Below are positions 22,118 to 34,632 of a stretch of 64,000 nucleotides of DNA, piece after piece. A program made the translations under genes and the position numbers. How positions within the stretch are numbered: the stretch's first letter is position 1; each line of letters starts with the position of its first letter. The stretch lies in NCBI GenBank assembly GCA_018417955.1, contig JACTVC010000041.1, positions 295,953 through 359,952 of the forward strand. The letters are read 5' to 3'. The stretch comes from Laccaria trichodermophora (Eukaryota > Basidiomycota > Agaricomycetes > Agaricales > Hydnangiaceae). The notes below the pieces were generated by a model that worked only from the letters and a program-made list of their open reading frames with translations, was not told where the DNA came from and did no database searches.

Positions 22118-25100
22118 TCAGTTGGTAGGCTCATCTACATCTGCACTGCTGTCTGGATTGTTATCTGCATCATTGTCTGCATCAGAGTCATCATCATTGT
22201 CTTCATCTTGGTCTGAGTCATTATCTTCATTGTTGTCCACATTGTGGCCAGAATTTGTCCATTCAGAAAACTTTGATTTGACCCTCAAAAATCCCTTCTT
22301 TACTCCAGATGAAACTTGACCTAAAAAAAAGTAAGTTTGTTACATCAGATAGAGGTAGATTATGAATTACCTTTCACTTGGTTATTAAATTCATCTAAAT
22401 GTCTCTGTGTCTCTTTTGTATGAGGATGCATTGAGCCTAAAATTTTCTGCTGGTGTCGAAGAACCCTCCGAAATAGGATCATTGCTTTAAATTCCATAGA
22501 CTGGCTCTTGAGATTTTTGGCTAGCTCCATCATGCTTTGCATTGAGGATGGGTGTGTCTTTCCAAATATCTTCCTCCTCTCATCAAGCACACACCTCTGA
22601 ATCTTTTCTGCATCTTTATATTTTTTCATGCTGTAGTATGTATTGGCAAGGTCTGCCTGGGCTGTAATAAGTCTGATCGCATTCTCAGCTGGAAGAAGCT
22701 TGACTGCATTTTCAGCTGGAAGAAGCTTAACTGCAATTTTAGTTGGAAGAAGCATTACTGCATCTTCAGCAGGAAGATTTACTGCTGGAAGAAGCTTAAG
22801 TAACTTGATCTGCAACCTTTCTGCCTCTGTATATTTAATCTGGCCATGGTATGTTCTGGCAAGATTTGCCACAACAGTGAGAGTCTGTGGATGCTCCTCT
22901 CCAAAAATTCTCTCTGTCATCTCAAAAGCTTTATTATTGAGCAACTCTGCATCAGTGTACTTCTCCAACATGCAATAAGTGGTAGCAAGATCACCCATGG
23001 CACTAAGTGTTTGTGGATGTTCTTCTCCAAGATTTCTTTTACATACATCCAGTACTTGGCTTTGCAAGTTCTCTGCTGCTGTGTATTTTCCAAGAATGTA
23101 ATGAGTGTTGGCAAGATGTATCATGGCAGTGATTGTATGTGGGTGGTCTTCTCCTAGTATTCTCTTCTTTGTATCAAGTAATTCAGTGTTTAGCTTATCT
23201 GCTTCTTGATATTTTTTCAGATGGTATTTTGTGGTTGAAAGCTCTTCCATAGATAAGATTGTGTTTGGATGATCTTTTCCAAGAACTTTGAGCTTAATAT
23301 CAAGTATTTGGGCACGTAACTTCTTCCCTTCACTATGTTTGCTTAGAAAATGGTAAATGCTGGCAAGATTCTCCATAGCCATAACTGTATATACATGATC
23401 TTTGCCATGAGACTTCATTCTTGCCTCAAGCACTGAAGCCTGCAGCTTCTCTGCTTCAGTATGTTTTCCCAGACTATGATATGTGCTGGCAAGATCTCCC
23501 ATAGCAGTAAATGTATGTAAGTGTTTCTCTCCAAGAACTTTTTTTCTGATATCCAGTACTGTATTCTGTAATTTTTCTGCATCTGCATATTTTTCCAGTT
23601 TGTGATATGTCTTTGCAAGATTTGCCATTGCAGTAACTGTTTGCAGATGATATTCACCAAGAACTCTCCTTCTTACTTCCAGTACATGACTATTCAGTTG
23701 CTTGGCATCAATATATTTTCCCAACTGATATAATGTGTTAGAAAGATGTGTCATGGCAGAAATTGTGTAAGAATGTTCCTTTCCATAAACTCTCTCCCTT
23801 TCATCCAAGACTTGGCTTTTTAGTTGCTCTGCTTTTGTATATTTCCCCAGTATATGGTATGTGCTTGCCAGTTTTACCATGGCAGCAATTGTATGTGGAT
23901 GCTCTTTACCAAGAACCCTTTTTCTCACATCAAGTACCAAAATATTCTGTTCCTCTGCCTTATTATATTTTTTGAGGCTGTTGTAAATGCTAGCAAGATT
24001 TTCCCTTGCAATGATTGTGTGTGAATGTTCTTCTCCAAGAACTTTGATTCTTGCCTTCAGTACTTGGTCAGCTAGCTCCTCTGCATCTTCATATTTTCCC
24101 AAACGCTGGTAGGTGCTAGCAAGATTTCCCATTGCAGTGATTATATATGGATGTTCTTCATTGTGAACTTTCTTCCTTTCTTTAAGTACTTGGAGGTTTA
24201 GCTCATGTGCCTCACTGTATTTCCCTAGACGATAATAGGTATTTGCAAGATGTCCCATTGATGAGATTGTGTCCTCTATGCTCATTTGTCTTTCAATTTG
24301 TACTTTAAACCTCCTTGGCTTGGTATATCTGGCTATGCGTGCATCAAGAACTTGTTTTTGCAATTTCTCTGCCTCTTCATATTTTCCATGACCAGAGTAA
24401 GTAATTGCAAGATCCCTCATGGCCCAGACTGTATCTAGGTGGGCTTCTCCAAGTAATTCCCTTCTTTTTTGAAGTACCTGAATCTGATATGTTTCTGCCT
24501 CAGCATATTTTCCTTGCTCATATAAGATCCAACCAAATTTGGCACATGTATCATCATAGTAAGGGATTTGAACTTTTGCCTTCAGACTATGCTCTTGCAT
24601 GGCTTTCATATGTGTCACCAGAATTTGCCAGAAAGTATAAGACTGATTTTCCAGATGCTTTGAAATGGAGATTGTCAAAATCCCATATCCCTTCAAGCAA
24701 TAGCTCTGCCTTTCTTCAGCAGTCATCCTGTCTCTACTCCAAGCATGGACAAGTGGATGTATAGAGTACAGGCCATTTGAGCTTCGCCTGATCAATGATA
24801 GTGACATCAACAAGCGAACCCCATTCTCAAAGCATAAGGAAGCCCATTTGCCTTCATCATTCACAGAGAGTAGTGTAGAATCTACTGAAGAAATTGCCAT
24901 TGGAAGCATAGAGTCAGAAGTAGTTTCTTTAGATTCCTGATCAAAATTCTCAGCAGCATATTCAAAGATCTCCTTAGTGATGCTATCATAATGATAAAAG
25001 GCCAATATAGACAGGATGAGAGTTGCACTCTGTGCTGCTTGAGCAAATAAACCTCCAGATTCAGCCATAGATTTTATCTGACTGAATGATAACTCCCAAG

Positions 25101-26100
25101 TTCCATAGACATTCTTCTCAGATGCTGATGCACCACGGAACAACAAATCAGATAGCAACTCCTTCCTATGCTGGGAATAAGTCTTCAGAAAATCAAAAAT
25201 ATTGCTGGAATTATTGCTGGAATTGCCTAAGATGTAAGCACCAGCCTGATCAATAGCAATAGGCAGAAATCCAAGCTCAGTCACAATCTGTCTAGCAACA
25301 TCCTTTATATTCTGGTCAGGTTCATCCAGATGACTTGCTTTCAAAAGCAATGAGACTGCCTCCTCTGGCTCCATCTCTATGACTTCTGTAGAGTTCTTTG
25401 GTAAAGTAAGACGCTGCATGTAAGCATTCTGACTAGTTATCAAGATATTCCCTGTCAAGCCAGGTGGAAAGTACTTTTGAAGTTCATCAGGAGCCAGAGA
25501 ATCAGCATTATCAAAGGTCAAAAGATAGTTTTCCTTCAAAGAGCCCAACCACTGGAGAGCAGGCTCAGGTGATGAATTCGCCAGAGAATCATTGCATATG
25601 CCCTTAAGACCCTGGATAATAGTGGTATGGGAGGATGCATCAATCCAGAAGACTTGAGAAAAGCTATAGAAATGAATCTCAAAAAAGGGCACATGAAGTA
25701 GAAAGTTTGTTCACTCACTGACTGGACATCTCCTCAATAAACCTCAGACAAACTTGTGTTTTACCAACGCCCCCCATCCCATAAATGAGGTACTGACGCC
25801 TATGCTGCGAATGTGGATCAATTTGAGAACCAAAGTAAACCTTGAGCTTATCAAGAATTTCCCGTCTGCCAGTGAAGCAAACGTTGGAAGTAGGTCTAAG
25901 TGGAACTGGAACTCTTTCCGACTCCTCAAGCGCCAGTGGTTGAGGCGGTAGAATGAAGTTGTGGTTGTTGATGATCTGTGATGCGTGGATTAGCATCCCA
26001 GCCCGAGATGTAGACAGGCCATAGCCCTTACTGTTTGAGCTGATGTGATTGTACCCCCGCCGATGTGAACATTCTGACTTCCGGAAAGGATTCCAGCCAT
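22118..26100 (-). CDS. NB-ARC/TPR receptor-like (NLR-type STAND) protein
   Basis: Four exons: 26100-26032, 25975-25719, 25663-22371 and 22320-22118, with introns of 56, 55 and 50 bp, all GT-AG. The product is 1,273 residues. The start MAGILSGSQNVHIGGGTI is typical of fungal NLR-type proteins. FTGRREILDKL precedes Walker A GMGGVGKT (about 89-96) and Walker B LLTFDNAD (about 156-163), followed by the GNILITSQN and LGFLPIAIDQAGAYI motifs of NB-ARC. About 16 kinesin-light-chain-type TPRs of 42 residues then follow (LASTYHxLGKYxxAExLxxQVL). The last exon gives a very acidic Asn/Asp/Glu tail (NNEDNDSDQDEDNDDDSD). Such proteins act as nucleotide-switched sensors of non-self or stress; the ligand is unknown. 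One TPR is expanded by a LLPAENAVK minisatellite. No lesion seen. Confidence 0.85.
22680..22790 (-). repeat. 27-bp in-frame minisatellite in the NLR TPR domain
   Basis: Four to five imperfect 27-bp units encode LLPAE(N/D)AVK-like nonapeptides and interrupt TPR 14. The other TPRs have no such insert, so this is a local tandem expansion that kept the frame. Confidence 0.75.
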
Positions 26101-28750
26101 GGTGTAGCAAAGATGCGTAAGAAGAGGGGGAATCAGGGGAGGAAGTGACACAATATATGTGTAGAATCCAAATCCAATCACTGCCCCACGCCGTCAATCC
26201 ATTGACAGTTTGCCGCTCGAACGAATTCTATTATTGGATACCAGCGCCGAAGCCCGTAACATGGAGTGCTTTACACGCAGGAATAGGAAATTTTCACGTT
26301 CGAGGATTGACCAGTCCATGGGCGACCAGAAACCGTATGCAATAGTTGAGCGACGTACGAGTTATAACTCACGTTTTTCGCCTCCCTTCCCATTGTCTGT
26401 CATCAAAGGAACGATTTTGGCGCTTGCTGAGAGGCACCAGCGCTCGAAGGAATGCCGTTTTAACGCCGTTCCCCACCGCACTTTCATGCGATATGACCGT
26501 ATCAAGCTCCCATCCGTTATCACCAATGACTCGCCCCGAAAACCAGCCAGATTGCCACGCGGCGTTCACTAATGCCCCCACCCTCCCCGACTTCAGCTTC
26601 AAAGGACCACCACCATTTATATTAACAGCTACCCCCCAGCGCGGAGCAGGAGTACCACGTTTTACGGAGGAAGGATAGGTAGTGTTAGACGGGAGTGCCC
26701 CTGGGGCATGGCATTTGAGGATAGCTGGGGATGGAGACGAGGGGACAAGGCCAAAGGGGTTCACTCGCATGGACTTGGTTATCTTCCTCACAATCATCTT
26801 CGCCCAACCATTCCACTCATACAATTTAGTGCAGGGCGCCTGGCATCATCTTCGTCATCCAGTTGAACTAGTAGCTTTTGCTTCTGATGAGTAAACTTGA
26901 TGGACTTTCGAATAGTAAGATCGCGTCTGGGGTTCCTACTGTTGGTCGGGTGATTCTTCAACAAAAACCAAAGTTTGGCTATCAAAAACCCATTATCTGG
27001 CAAGACGACCTTATCAAAGGTCCCGCATTGGTTGACTGGAGAGCGGATTACGTTCGTAAGAGCCCACATCATTGTTGACACGGTGGACATGCGCGGATCA
27101 AAGGGTAGCGTGAAAAGACGAATGCCATTGCACTAGCGGTTCATGGCTGAAACCAGAGGAGACGACGTGTTGTGAGGGAGGAAAGGATGGTGTTTCGAAA
27201 GGAAAGGAGGACCTGAGCTTTCCTGCGACATGAAGACTTTGCTGGTTTCGAGACCCTTCGATATCCTCATCGGAGTTGACCCAACTGAGGACAATGCGCG
27301 TTCTCTGCGACAGGACCTAGACATTGATGAGATCAACAACGGTCGTAGAAAGCTGGACGGCAGTAGCATACATTCAGCGCGTTCGGCCTGATGCAGATGG
27401 ATCATGGCTGAGATGCTAATGGGTATGAAGGGCAGGCGTCACGAAGTGACGGCCGCAAACTCCTTGCCCGCCCATCTGAGCAGGCGGGGAGGAAGAAGGG
27501 GGCAGGGTTTGAAGACGATTTACTGCCCCAATTCGAGAGCAACCTCCTTCAAGAGCGGATGGACAATACTAGAGATGCCAACGTGGCAAACCGACCTCTG
27601 CCATTCCCTTCTCCAACCCAGTCCGATATGATCGAACATGCCCCCACTGGCCAAGTTCACCAAGTCTACGCCCGGAAAACAGGCGGCACGGAGGCTGCAA
27701 GCTTAGTCCTCTCTGGAACGTGGGAGGCCTATTCGACCGCCATCGCGCCCTTGCTTATGAGAAGCCACTTGGGTGTGGTCGAAGGTGGGGCGGAGGGGAG
27801 ACTTTCGGGGCCTCAAAGCTTCACAGGCCACATCAGCTAACGGACCTTCTACACTGACATTATATGTCGAGCACAGGTTGAGACGCACATATGCATGATT
27901 GAGAAGCATTGGCGGAGTTGTTGGGGGTGATTTCGTCGGTTGTTGTGGTTCTGTTTCGATCGTCTGTTAGTTTCAAGTGGGCTGAGAAGGAGATAGAGGC
28001 TCACCACTTTAGAGTCAACGTATCAGCTCCTTCTAACTCGAAGTGGTGCATTTGTCATTGTCGAGCGACTGATCTTGAGACAAGAGCAACTTGAAGCACG
28101 TTAGTCCTCAGAAATCCAAGATCTTAGGAAACTCTACCAGGCGCCAAGCTCCAAGTCGCTTCACATTCCATGAGTGATGTGCCTTCCTTCGCAACACCCC
28201 TCATGCCCTCCGTTCGTGTCCAGCCATCGATGGTCTGGCCCTAGTTCCGTGAACGGTATGTGATGCCTATGAATTCGGGGCCTACCTTCTTTTCGGCCGT
28301 CGTCCGTTGGCTCTTTGTCTTCGACGTGTTGATAAAGAATTGGATGTAGGAACTGAGCGTCAAAGAATCCCGACGTCAAGCTCTCCGATTGCGCGCTGTA
28401 GACTGGTTTACCGTAAGTAGTGGTCTCTTCCAATGACGTTGTTGTCATTTGTTGACATCTGTAATTTTGCCATTTCTTCACTTGCACGCACAGTGACGCA
28501 CTGGCAAGCACGACAATGCTTCATTGACGGATATTCACAGGCGAGCAGCTAGCGACTGGCAACACGTTATGGATTACCGATTTTTATCGTCTGGAAATTC
28601 GACGTTCCCCCTCGGTTCCCCCTCATCCTTCTCCTGATCAGCCCGATCACGCCAAGACATCTGGTTGACTCTTGACGGACCTCTACAACCCTGAATTTTG
28701 CTTTTCTCTTTCGTGCAACGAAGTTGACTACCTCGTCCTCTGGACTCGAA
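26101..28750. other. No clear gene; possible degraded ORF at 27.2-27.8 kb
   Basis: The first part is the upstream region of the NB-ARC gene. A coding-like plus-strand stretch (PFDILIGVDPTEDNA near 27.25 kb, continuing in another frame to 27840) may be a decayed gene of unknown family. The minus frame at 26369-26824 (151 residues) shows no domain that I recognise. Confidence 0.3.
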
Positions 28751-30766
28751 ATGTCATTCCCTCAAGACGGGGCTGACGGCCCCCTCAGATTCGAGACGTC
28801 AATCCATCCAGACGGGAACGGCTACTGCCCTTCACAATCCGATGGCGTTAACAAGCCAACATCGACGACCCCCAAATTCGAGATGCCATTCCATCAAGAC
28901 GCATATGGGGACGGGTTCTTTCCCCCCCAACAATTCGGTGGCGTTAATCAGCCTACATCGAATCACGTCGAACCTCCGAGGCCAACTTTCGACAAGAGGA
29001 GTACTGCTAAGCTCCTCCGCAAACTGGACTGGAACCTCATTCCCTTCATTACTCTCTTGTATTTGTGAGTCTTCACTTTGTCAACGTCAAGCTGTCATTA
29101 TATAGCGGTCCTTTAGCCTCGCTGTTTTGGACAGTACCAATATCATTAACGTCCGCGCGGTCACCGTTTTACAGAGAGACCTCAAGATGAAGGGTTTGGA
29201 CTAGTCCGTACGACCATTATTGTCAAGTTTGTTTCTCCTCTCACTTATTGTCACGTCCAATGTTAGGTCGCCCTCGCGCTCTTCTTTCCATTCTACGCCG
29301 CAGCTTTCTTCCAAGCAATCTCATTCTTAGGAGGATCGGCCCATCCCGCTGGCTTTGTATTATCACCATGGCTACAGGTCTTTGTATGTTTGTCCTTTCC
29401 TCGGCTTTCTCTTGGTCAGTCAATTGACGGTCGCTTCAGGTATGACCTTGATAGGCAGAGCGAAAACTTTTGGTACCCTCCTCGTCGCACGCTCCGTTCT
29501 TGGCTTTGCCGAAGGCGGTATTTTCCCTGGTGTAATCTTCTACATCACCCTCTGGTATCGCAGATATGAATGCGGTCTCCGTATGGCCATCATCTTCTCT
29601 GCAGCTACACTTGGTACTTCTTTTGGCGGCCTCCTTGGTCGTCTCATTTCAAACATGGGGGGCATCGCAGGTAGACCTAGCTGGGCATGGATTTTTATTT
29701 TGGAGGGGCTTGCGACGATCCTAGTAGCCTTCTTGGCTAAACTCCTGATCCACGACAGTCCTGAGACGTCAGTCAGCCATACGTTTTTATCCTTCCCCTG
29801 TTGATACTATTCTTTCATACAGCGCAAGTTTTTTGAATGCCGTCGAGCGCATGGAGATGAAAGAGCGCCTTACACGAGACCATTCCTCTTTGGCCAATGA
29901 GTACCACAGAAGGTATATCGGATCCGCTCTCAAAGACTGGAAGATCTACGTTCACATATTGATCGCCATCTGTGAGTGATATCCCCATTCGCCATCAAGT
30001 CAAAGTACAAGGTCGAAAACAACCATTAGGCATTTCTACTCCTTTGTATTCGATCTTCCGGTTCCTCCCCACCATCGTCAAGAACATGGGCTATATCAAT
30101 GATTTTGCCCAGCTCATGACAGTTGCCCCAGCTGTTTTGGGTTGCATCATCACAATCGTTGCTGGTTTCGTTTCGGATAAAATGAAGAGAAGTGGAGTTT
30201 ACATGATGCTCTTCTGCGTCCCCGCTATCCTTGGATATGTCCTAATGGTCTCCACCCGCGATTCCCGCGTGCAATATGCGGGTGCCTTCTTGGTAATCTC
30301 CGGGTCAGTGTACTCCATCATTATTCCTTTTCTCCTGGCTAACTGACTTGTTCGCAGAGTTTATCCCAATGTTCCCATCGGCGTCGCTTGGAACGCCAAC
30401 AACATTGGTGGATCTACGAAGCGCGCGCCATGCAAATCGGTAAGGCCTCTGTTATAATCACTCACAACTGACGAACCTGATTATTTTCTGCGCAGGCTTC
30501 GGTCACCTCGGTCTGCGTTTTTACTGATTTTTGCACAAGGCCACATTGTTTCGATTGGCATGCTAACTTTGAGCTTCTTCTTTTGCCTCTTCATGCACCG
30601 CTACCTCCTGCGTGAAAATTCCCGTAGGGACGCAGAAATGGTGGCGCAAGGCCTCACTCTTGAGTCTTATTCTGAAGAACTGAAATTCCAAGAACACGAA
30701 GAGGGTGATGCTGCTTCGGTTAGTATCATTGTCTCTACCTATGATGCTTCGCTAAGTCATGCCTAG
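28751..30766 (+). pseudogene. MFS transporter, allantoate permease (Dal5)-like, decayed
   Basis: The exon chain reads like an anion:cation symporter of the fungal Dal5 family: KLLRKLDWNLIPFITLLYL, LDSTNI...LQRDLKMKGLD, PSNLILRRIGPSRW, GMTLIGRAKTFGTLLVARSV, GFAEGGIFPGVIFYITLWY, WNANNIGGSTKRA and a last transmembrane segment SFFFCLFMHRYLLRE. GT-AG introns are visible, e.g. from 29759 and from 30351. Lesions: frame change before LDSTNI (about 29120), TAG at 29202-29204 after GLD, a 1-bp insertion near 29305, and loss of several codons near 30425 with further frame changes to 30560. The N-terminal tail contains a duplicated module (FE...H-D...GVN-PTS). Nicotinate or allantoate uptake would be the family role, but this copy cannot encode a full permease. 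Confidence 0.8.
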
Positions 30767-31888
30767 TTCTTCCGTTACGCTGTTTGAGAGTATCGTTATA
30801 GCGCGGGTGTTTGGTGTACACTGTCTGTCCACGTATGCACCTTTTCTCATCATTATCCCCTGTCTTGCAAATGACTTCTTCTGTCGCTTGTAAAATGGCC
30901 AAAATATTTTTTGATTGGTCCCCAGATTGCCCGAATAGGAGTCTCCGTAGGTTTACATCAGCCAGGAGGGTTTTCAGAGAATGGGGCGTACGTTTTTATA
31001 TTTTCACCCGAGACCAATAGTCGATAGTAACCAATCCGGCCAAAGAAGTTCTTTGGAGATCCATGCAGATGGTGACGGTCCCCTCTATGAGCCAGTTACT
31101 TGCCCTAGTCATCCCTGGGAAGGGCTTCATCTTGTCTAGAATATGGCCTACCCCACTTCGTGGGTCCGTTCGCCCACAATAGCCCAAAAGGCCGTTGACG
31201 TGCCTGAACTTCGGGAACGGGATGATGGCGACAGTGCAAGGGTGACATCTCGGCGCCTGGCGAAGCCTGACTGGGACACTGAACTTCTCGCTAGAATCAG
31301 TGTTTCCGGATTAGCTAGCGGGGAAACACACCGGTGGTGATGCGATGGTGGCGGACGCTCCCGTGGACAGATATCATCCCCTTCTGCTGTAAAGACAAAA
31401 AGCGATAGACGCTTGTTGACTGACCTGTATGGACGTGCGATCCTTCTGGTGGCGTTCAGTACGTCTATTTGGAAGTCCGTACTTCAAACGTATCAACCCA
31501 AATTTCCAGAAAGTCGCATCTACAGCACAGCCATCATAATTTGGTCGATCCCAAATCAACCGCTGCGGAATAGTCCGACGTTAAGTCTTCCACTCCCCAA
31601 TGCGTGCTTGTGCTGTGCATGCGGTTGAACCCCCTAACTGCATGCTCGAACATCAAAGTCGTCTTGGATCCTCTAACTTTCTTTCTGGCGCAATGCCAGT
31701 CTCCAGAACTAGTCACAGGCCCGGGCATTCTGAAAAGGTACGCGTTTTACATTAATGAAAGTTATGCGGGTACGTTTTACGTTGGATAGTAGATGGAAAG
31801 AATGTGCAGGGATATAGGGTTCTAGGGAAGCGTTCTATCAGGCTATGCCATCCACTTGCGAAACTCATCTACAGATCTCCGTGACAAT
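30767..31888. other. No gene recognised
   Basis: Short frames only. It holds the 3' flanks of the MFS pseudogene (plus) and the C2H2 gene (minus), which converge here. No TE termini were seen. Confidence 0.35.
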
Positions 31889-32640
31889 TCAGCCGGCTAC
31901 ACCTTTGCCTTTACAGCTTTTACCATGGCGTTTCAGAGACGATTTGGTCGTGAAGCTACCCCCACAGCCATCTGGCTCACAGTGGTGGTTTTTTCTTCGA
32001 TAATGAGAATTGACATGGTCTACTAAATATATCAGTAGCTGCGAGATTTCGAGGGGGCGATATCGGACTGACTTTGGAGGTTGTGCTTTGCAGTAAAAGT
32101 CTGCGAGCACAGATCACAAGGAAATCGGTCTGTATTTGTTTTCCTGCGACTGTTGGAAGCCGCAACCTGCGCCGCCGACGCTACGATCAATCGAGGGTTT
32201 TGCGCCGTCGATGTCTCTCCCCCCATTGCATCAGAGGGGTTGATCCCGTCGATCACTTCGTTGACAGGTGAGGAGGAATTGGGTTCTCCGTGTAGCGCAG
32301 AATCGGTTTCCAAAAAAGTGGTCGAGTCCGTGAGTCGCGTCGGTGATTCTCCCTCATCTGCCTCAAAAGGGTTAGCTCCGTAGTGGAGCGAAGAGGGACC
32401 GGGCTCTCTGTAAGGCGCGGGTTCGGTTTGCGCGAAAATGGTCGAGTCCGGGAGTCGCAGAGTCGATGATTCTCCCCCTGCCTCTAAAGGGTTGATCCCC
32501 CTCGATTCGTTGTAGATCAAGGAGGGATCAGATTCTCTGTATGGCAAAATATTGGGGATATCATGAAGTGGACAGTCTATCAAGGGGGACGTACACCACT
32601 CACAAAGAGTGGGGGGAAAGCCACTAGCTTCTGGTTCCAT
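31889..32640 (-). CDS. C2H2 zinc-finger protein with acidic internal repeats
   Basis: Start MEPEASG at 32640 (the frame is open further upstream). The N-terminal part has a Cys-rich LCEWCTSPLIDC segment, then three to four repeats of about 40 residues of the form EPxPSS...GINPxEAxGGES(S/P)T...DSTxF, rich in Glu, Ser and Pro. A 50-bp intron (32023-32072) splits the first C2H2 finger: FPCDLCSQTFTAKHNLQ joins to IDHVNSHYRRKNHHCEP. A second finger follows (CEPDGCGGSFTTKSSLKRH...C). It is probably a nuclear DNA-binding protein. The repeated acidic part could be an activation region; that is inference. The stop TGA is at 31889-31891. Confidence 0.6.
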
Positions 32641-32764
32641 GGAAAATTTGTGATAGGTCGAAAGGAGAGAGATTCGCTTTCCCTCATCTACTTTTATGGG
32701 AAAGATGGCGAAAAAACAGGACCCCACAGCATGTAAGTACCTAGCCACATAAGCAAAATAACAT

Positions 32765-33103
32765 TCAAAATAAGCTTCTCTTAGGGTTCGAGGAGTGAAA
32801 TGATATCACGTCATACAGTACAGCACTCAGTGGATCATTGGTGGCAGTCCAGCGGGATCGTTTTCGGTAAGATCTGGTGTCCGACTCAGTCGCCGGAGTT
32901 GCCTTCGATAGCGACGGGTTGGCCGTCAACAAATCTTCTAAAAAGAAGCCTGGAGCAGAACAAAAAGCTCTGTCATTGTTGATTGCGCAGTTAAGCTGTT
33001 CTCCCAGCGCTTTAAGAGCAATGCTGAGGTTACGTGGTTTAAATGTCCTGGAAAGTGCGTTGAGATAAAACTCAATGCGGGAGTCGAAGGGCTCAAATTT
33101 CAC
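32765..33103 (-). CDS. Unclassified ORF, possibly an upstream exon of the C2H2 gene
   Basis: A frame of 112 residues, KFEPFDSRIEFYLNALSRTFKPRNL and onward, with coding-like composition but no domain that I recognise. It lies just upstream of the C2H2 gene on the same strand, so it could be an unspliced 5' exon, a separate small gene or a remnant. The start codon is not secured. Confidence 0.3.
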   Translation of the reverse strand: MKFEPFDSRIEFYLNALSRTFKPRNLSIALKALGEQLNCAINNDRAFCSAPGFFLEDLLTANPSLSKATPATESDTRSYRKRSRWTATNDPLSAVLYDVISFHSSNPKRSLF

Positions 33104-34270
33104 CCGCGGAACTAAATCGAATGTCCATTATATGCGAGAATAATGGGTAGGTTTTACCTGGCTTGTTGGGGGACGTGCGGACGCAGAAGAAATTTTTTGA
33201 GGAGGTTTCTCAATGGGCAAAAAAATTCTGCCAGCTTGTTAACTTTGGTGCAACTGGACCGCATGGGGCTATTAATTCAAAGTCTCCCTGTATTAGCCCA
33301 ACAGGGGAATGAGCAACGCGACGAACTTACAACCAATCGGAAACAGTTTTCCCAATGCGGTGACCATTTATGTTCGTTATCCAAGTAGCTGACATCCCAA
33401 GATAATTTGGAGATACGTGCAGAGCTACAATGTGGATAAATCCTTCCAAAGATCAGCCGCGTTGTCGACTAAAAGTTGACGCCGAGACAGAAGTGCGCCC
33501 TCAAGTACCTTTGGTTGATGAGCACCGAGGCTAGATTTAAAATTTCTGACCGGTATTGAGTCGGTGCGCCTCCAATTTTCATGTTTTCGCTATCCAGAAG
33601 ATCCAGCTCCAGTAACCCCTGCGTTGACGCAAAATTTCAAGGCATCGTGGCATCTGAGAATGGTAACAAATATAATTCCCTGTCGCAACCAGAGTGCTCG
33701 TTCAGGATTTGTACGATGGATCAAAAGTCCATGAAAACGAAAAGGATTATATCTCATCTCGCAACCGAAACAGGTCTCCTAGTCCTCCCGGTGTCGTGCT
33801 TGAGGTGCCGACTCTGTTTTAGCACTTCAAGTTGGGATGACTCACACACATGAGTATAATCAAATTCTGTGCTCTCCGCAGTGCTGCCTTTATACCGTTC
33901 AGGATGTTAGTATACAGCCTCGAAAAGGGGGTCATGACTCACTTGGCTGTGCTCCACGGTGCGATGAGCACACGGAGTAGTATGGAGATAAGTATGAGTT
34001 TCGATTGAGTTGGTGACCAAGTTATCACCAGGTTCTATTCTTTAAGCCTCGGTGTGCTCAAGTTCGGAGCTGAGTACTGAAGGGGTGTATGGATTGCAGG
34101 TTAAGTTTCGAGAACTCGATGATGCGCAGGGTATGTGGCCTTGATGTAGCCTGTAAAGCTGTTGAGTGACATTCGTGACCAGCGTCACAAGGTGTGACGC
34201 TCTGAGGCCATCAGATAACGTTTCAAAATTTCACGGTCAATGTTCAAGACTTTGGCGACATCCGATAAAT
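33104..34270. other. No gene recognised
   Basis: Short unsupported frames. From about 34245 the sequence becomes similar to the leader of the APH-like gene at 55.1 kb. Confidence 0.35.
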
Positions 34271-34398
34271 GACAGCCACCTCCGACGACGCATCATCAAC
34301 TTTTTCGTATGAGGGTGAAGGAGTTCCTGACACACTCAGCCTCTCTGGGCTGAGAGGCGTTGTCAACTCCACTTCAACGCAAATTGCCCATCGAGGAA
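34271..34398 (+). pseudogene. 5' fragment of an APH-like gene (partial duplicate of 55157)
   Basis: From the ATG at 34271 and a short stretch of leader, the sequence matches the start of the gene at 55157 closely: MTATSDDASSTFSY, EGVPDT, LRGVVNS. It then drifts out of frame near 34375 and ends at about 34398, where an LTR-like segment begins. Nothing of the kinase core is present. A truncated copy, not a gene. Confidence 0.8.
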
Positions 34399-34632
34399 TG
34401 TGTCACAACCATTCTCCATGAAACATATTTTGCAGTTATGTACATGAAATGGTGGAGTAGTGCATCCTGGTGGATGCATACTCCCTTTCCCTGGTGTTCG
34501 GGGTCTTCCCTAGGTGTTCGAGGGTCATTACTTACATACATATGTGTTGCATCATGTTTGTACGATCTCCAGTCCATACCACCATGTCGTCTGTGTCTAC
34601 GCGTTCCCTCTGAGTCACTCGGCACCTCTCCA
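34399..34632 (+). mobile_element. Solo-LTR-like segment
   Basis: Starts TGTGTCACAACC and ends GTCACTCGGCACCTCTCCA, the same terminal stretch as the 177-bp LTRs at 10.1 and 12.1 kb. It sits exactly where the APH-like fragment stops and the SSP upstream region starts. No target duplication was found, so the solo-LTR reading is tentative. Confidence 0.45.

Noticed and set aside
22077..22319. Plus-strand Ser/Leu-rich frame next to the NLR gene
   Set aside because: Its minus strand is the acidic last exon of the NLR gene, joined by a good 50-bp intron, so the plus frame is a shadow.
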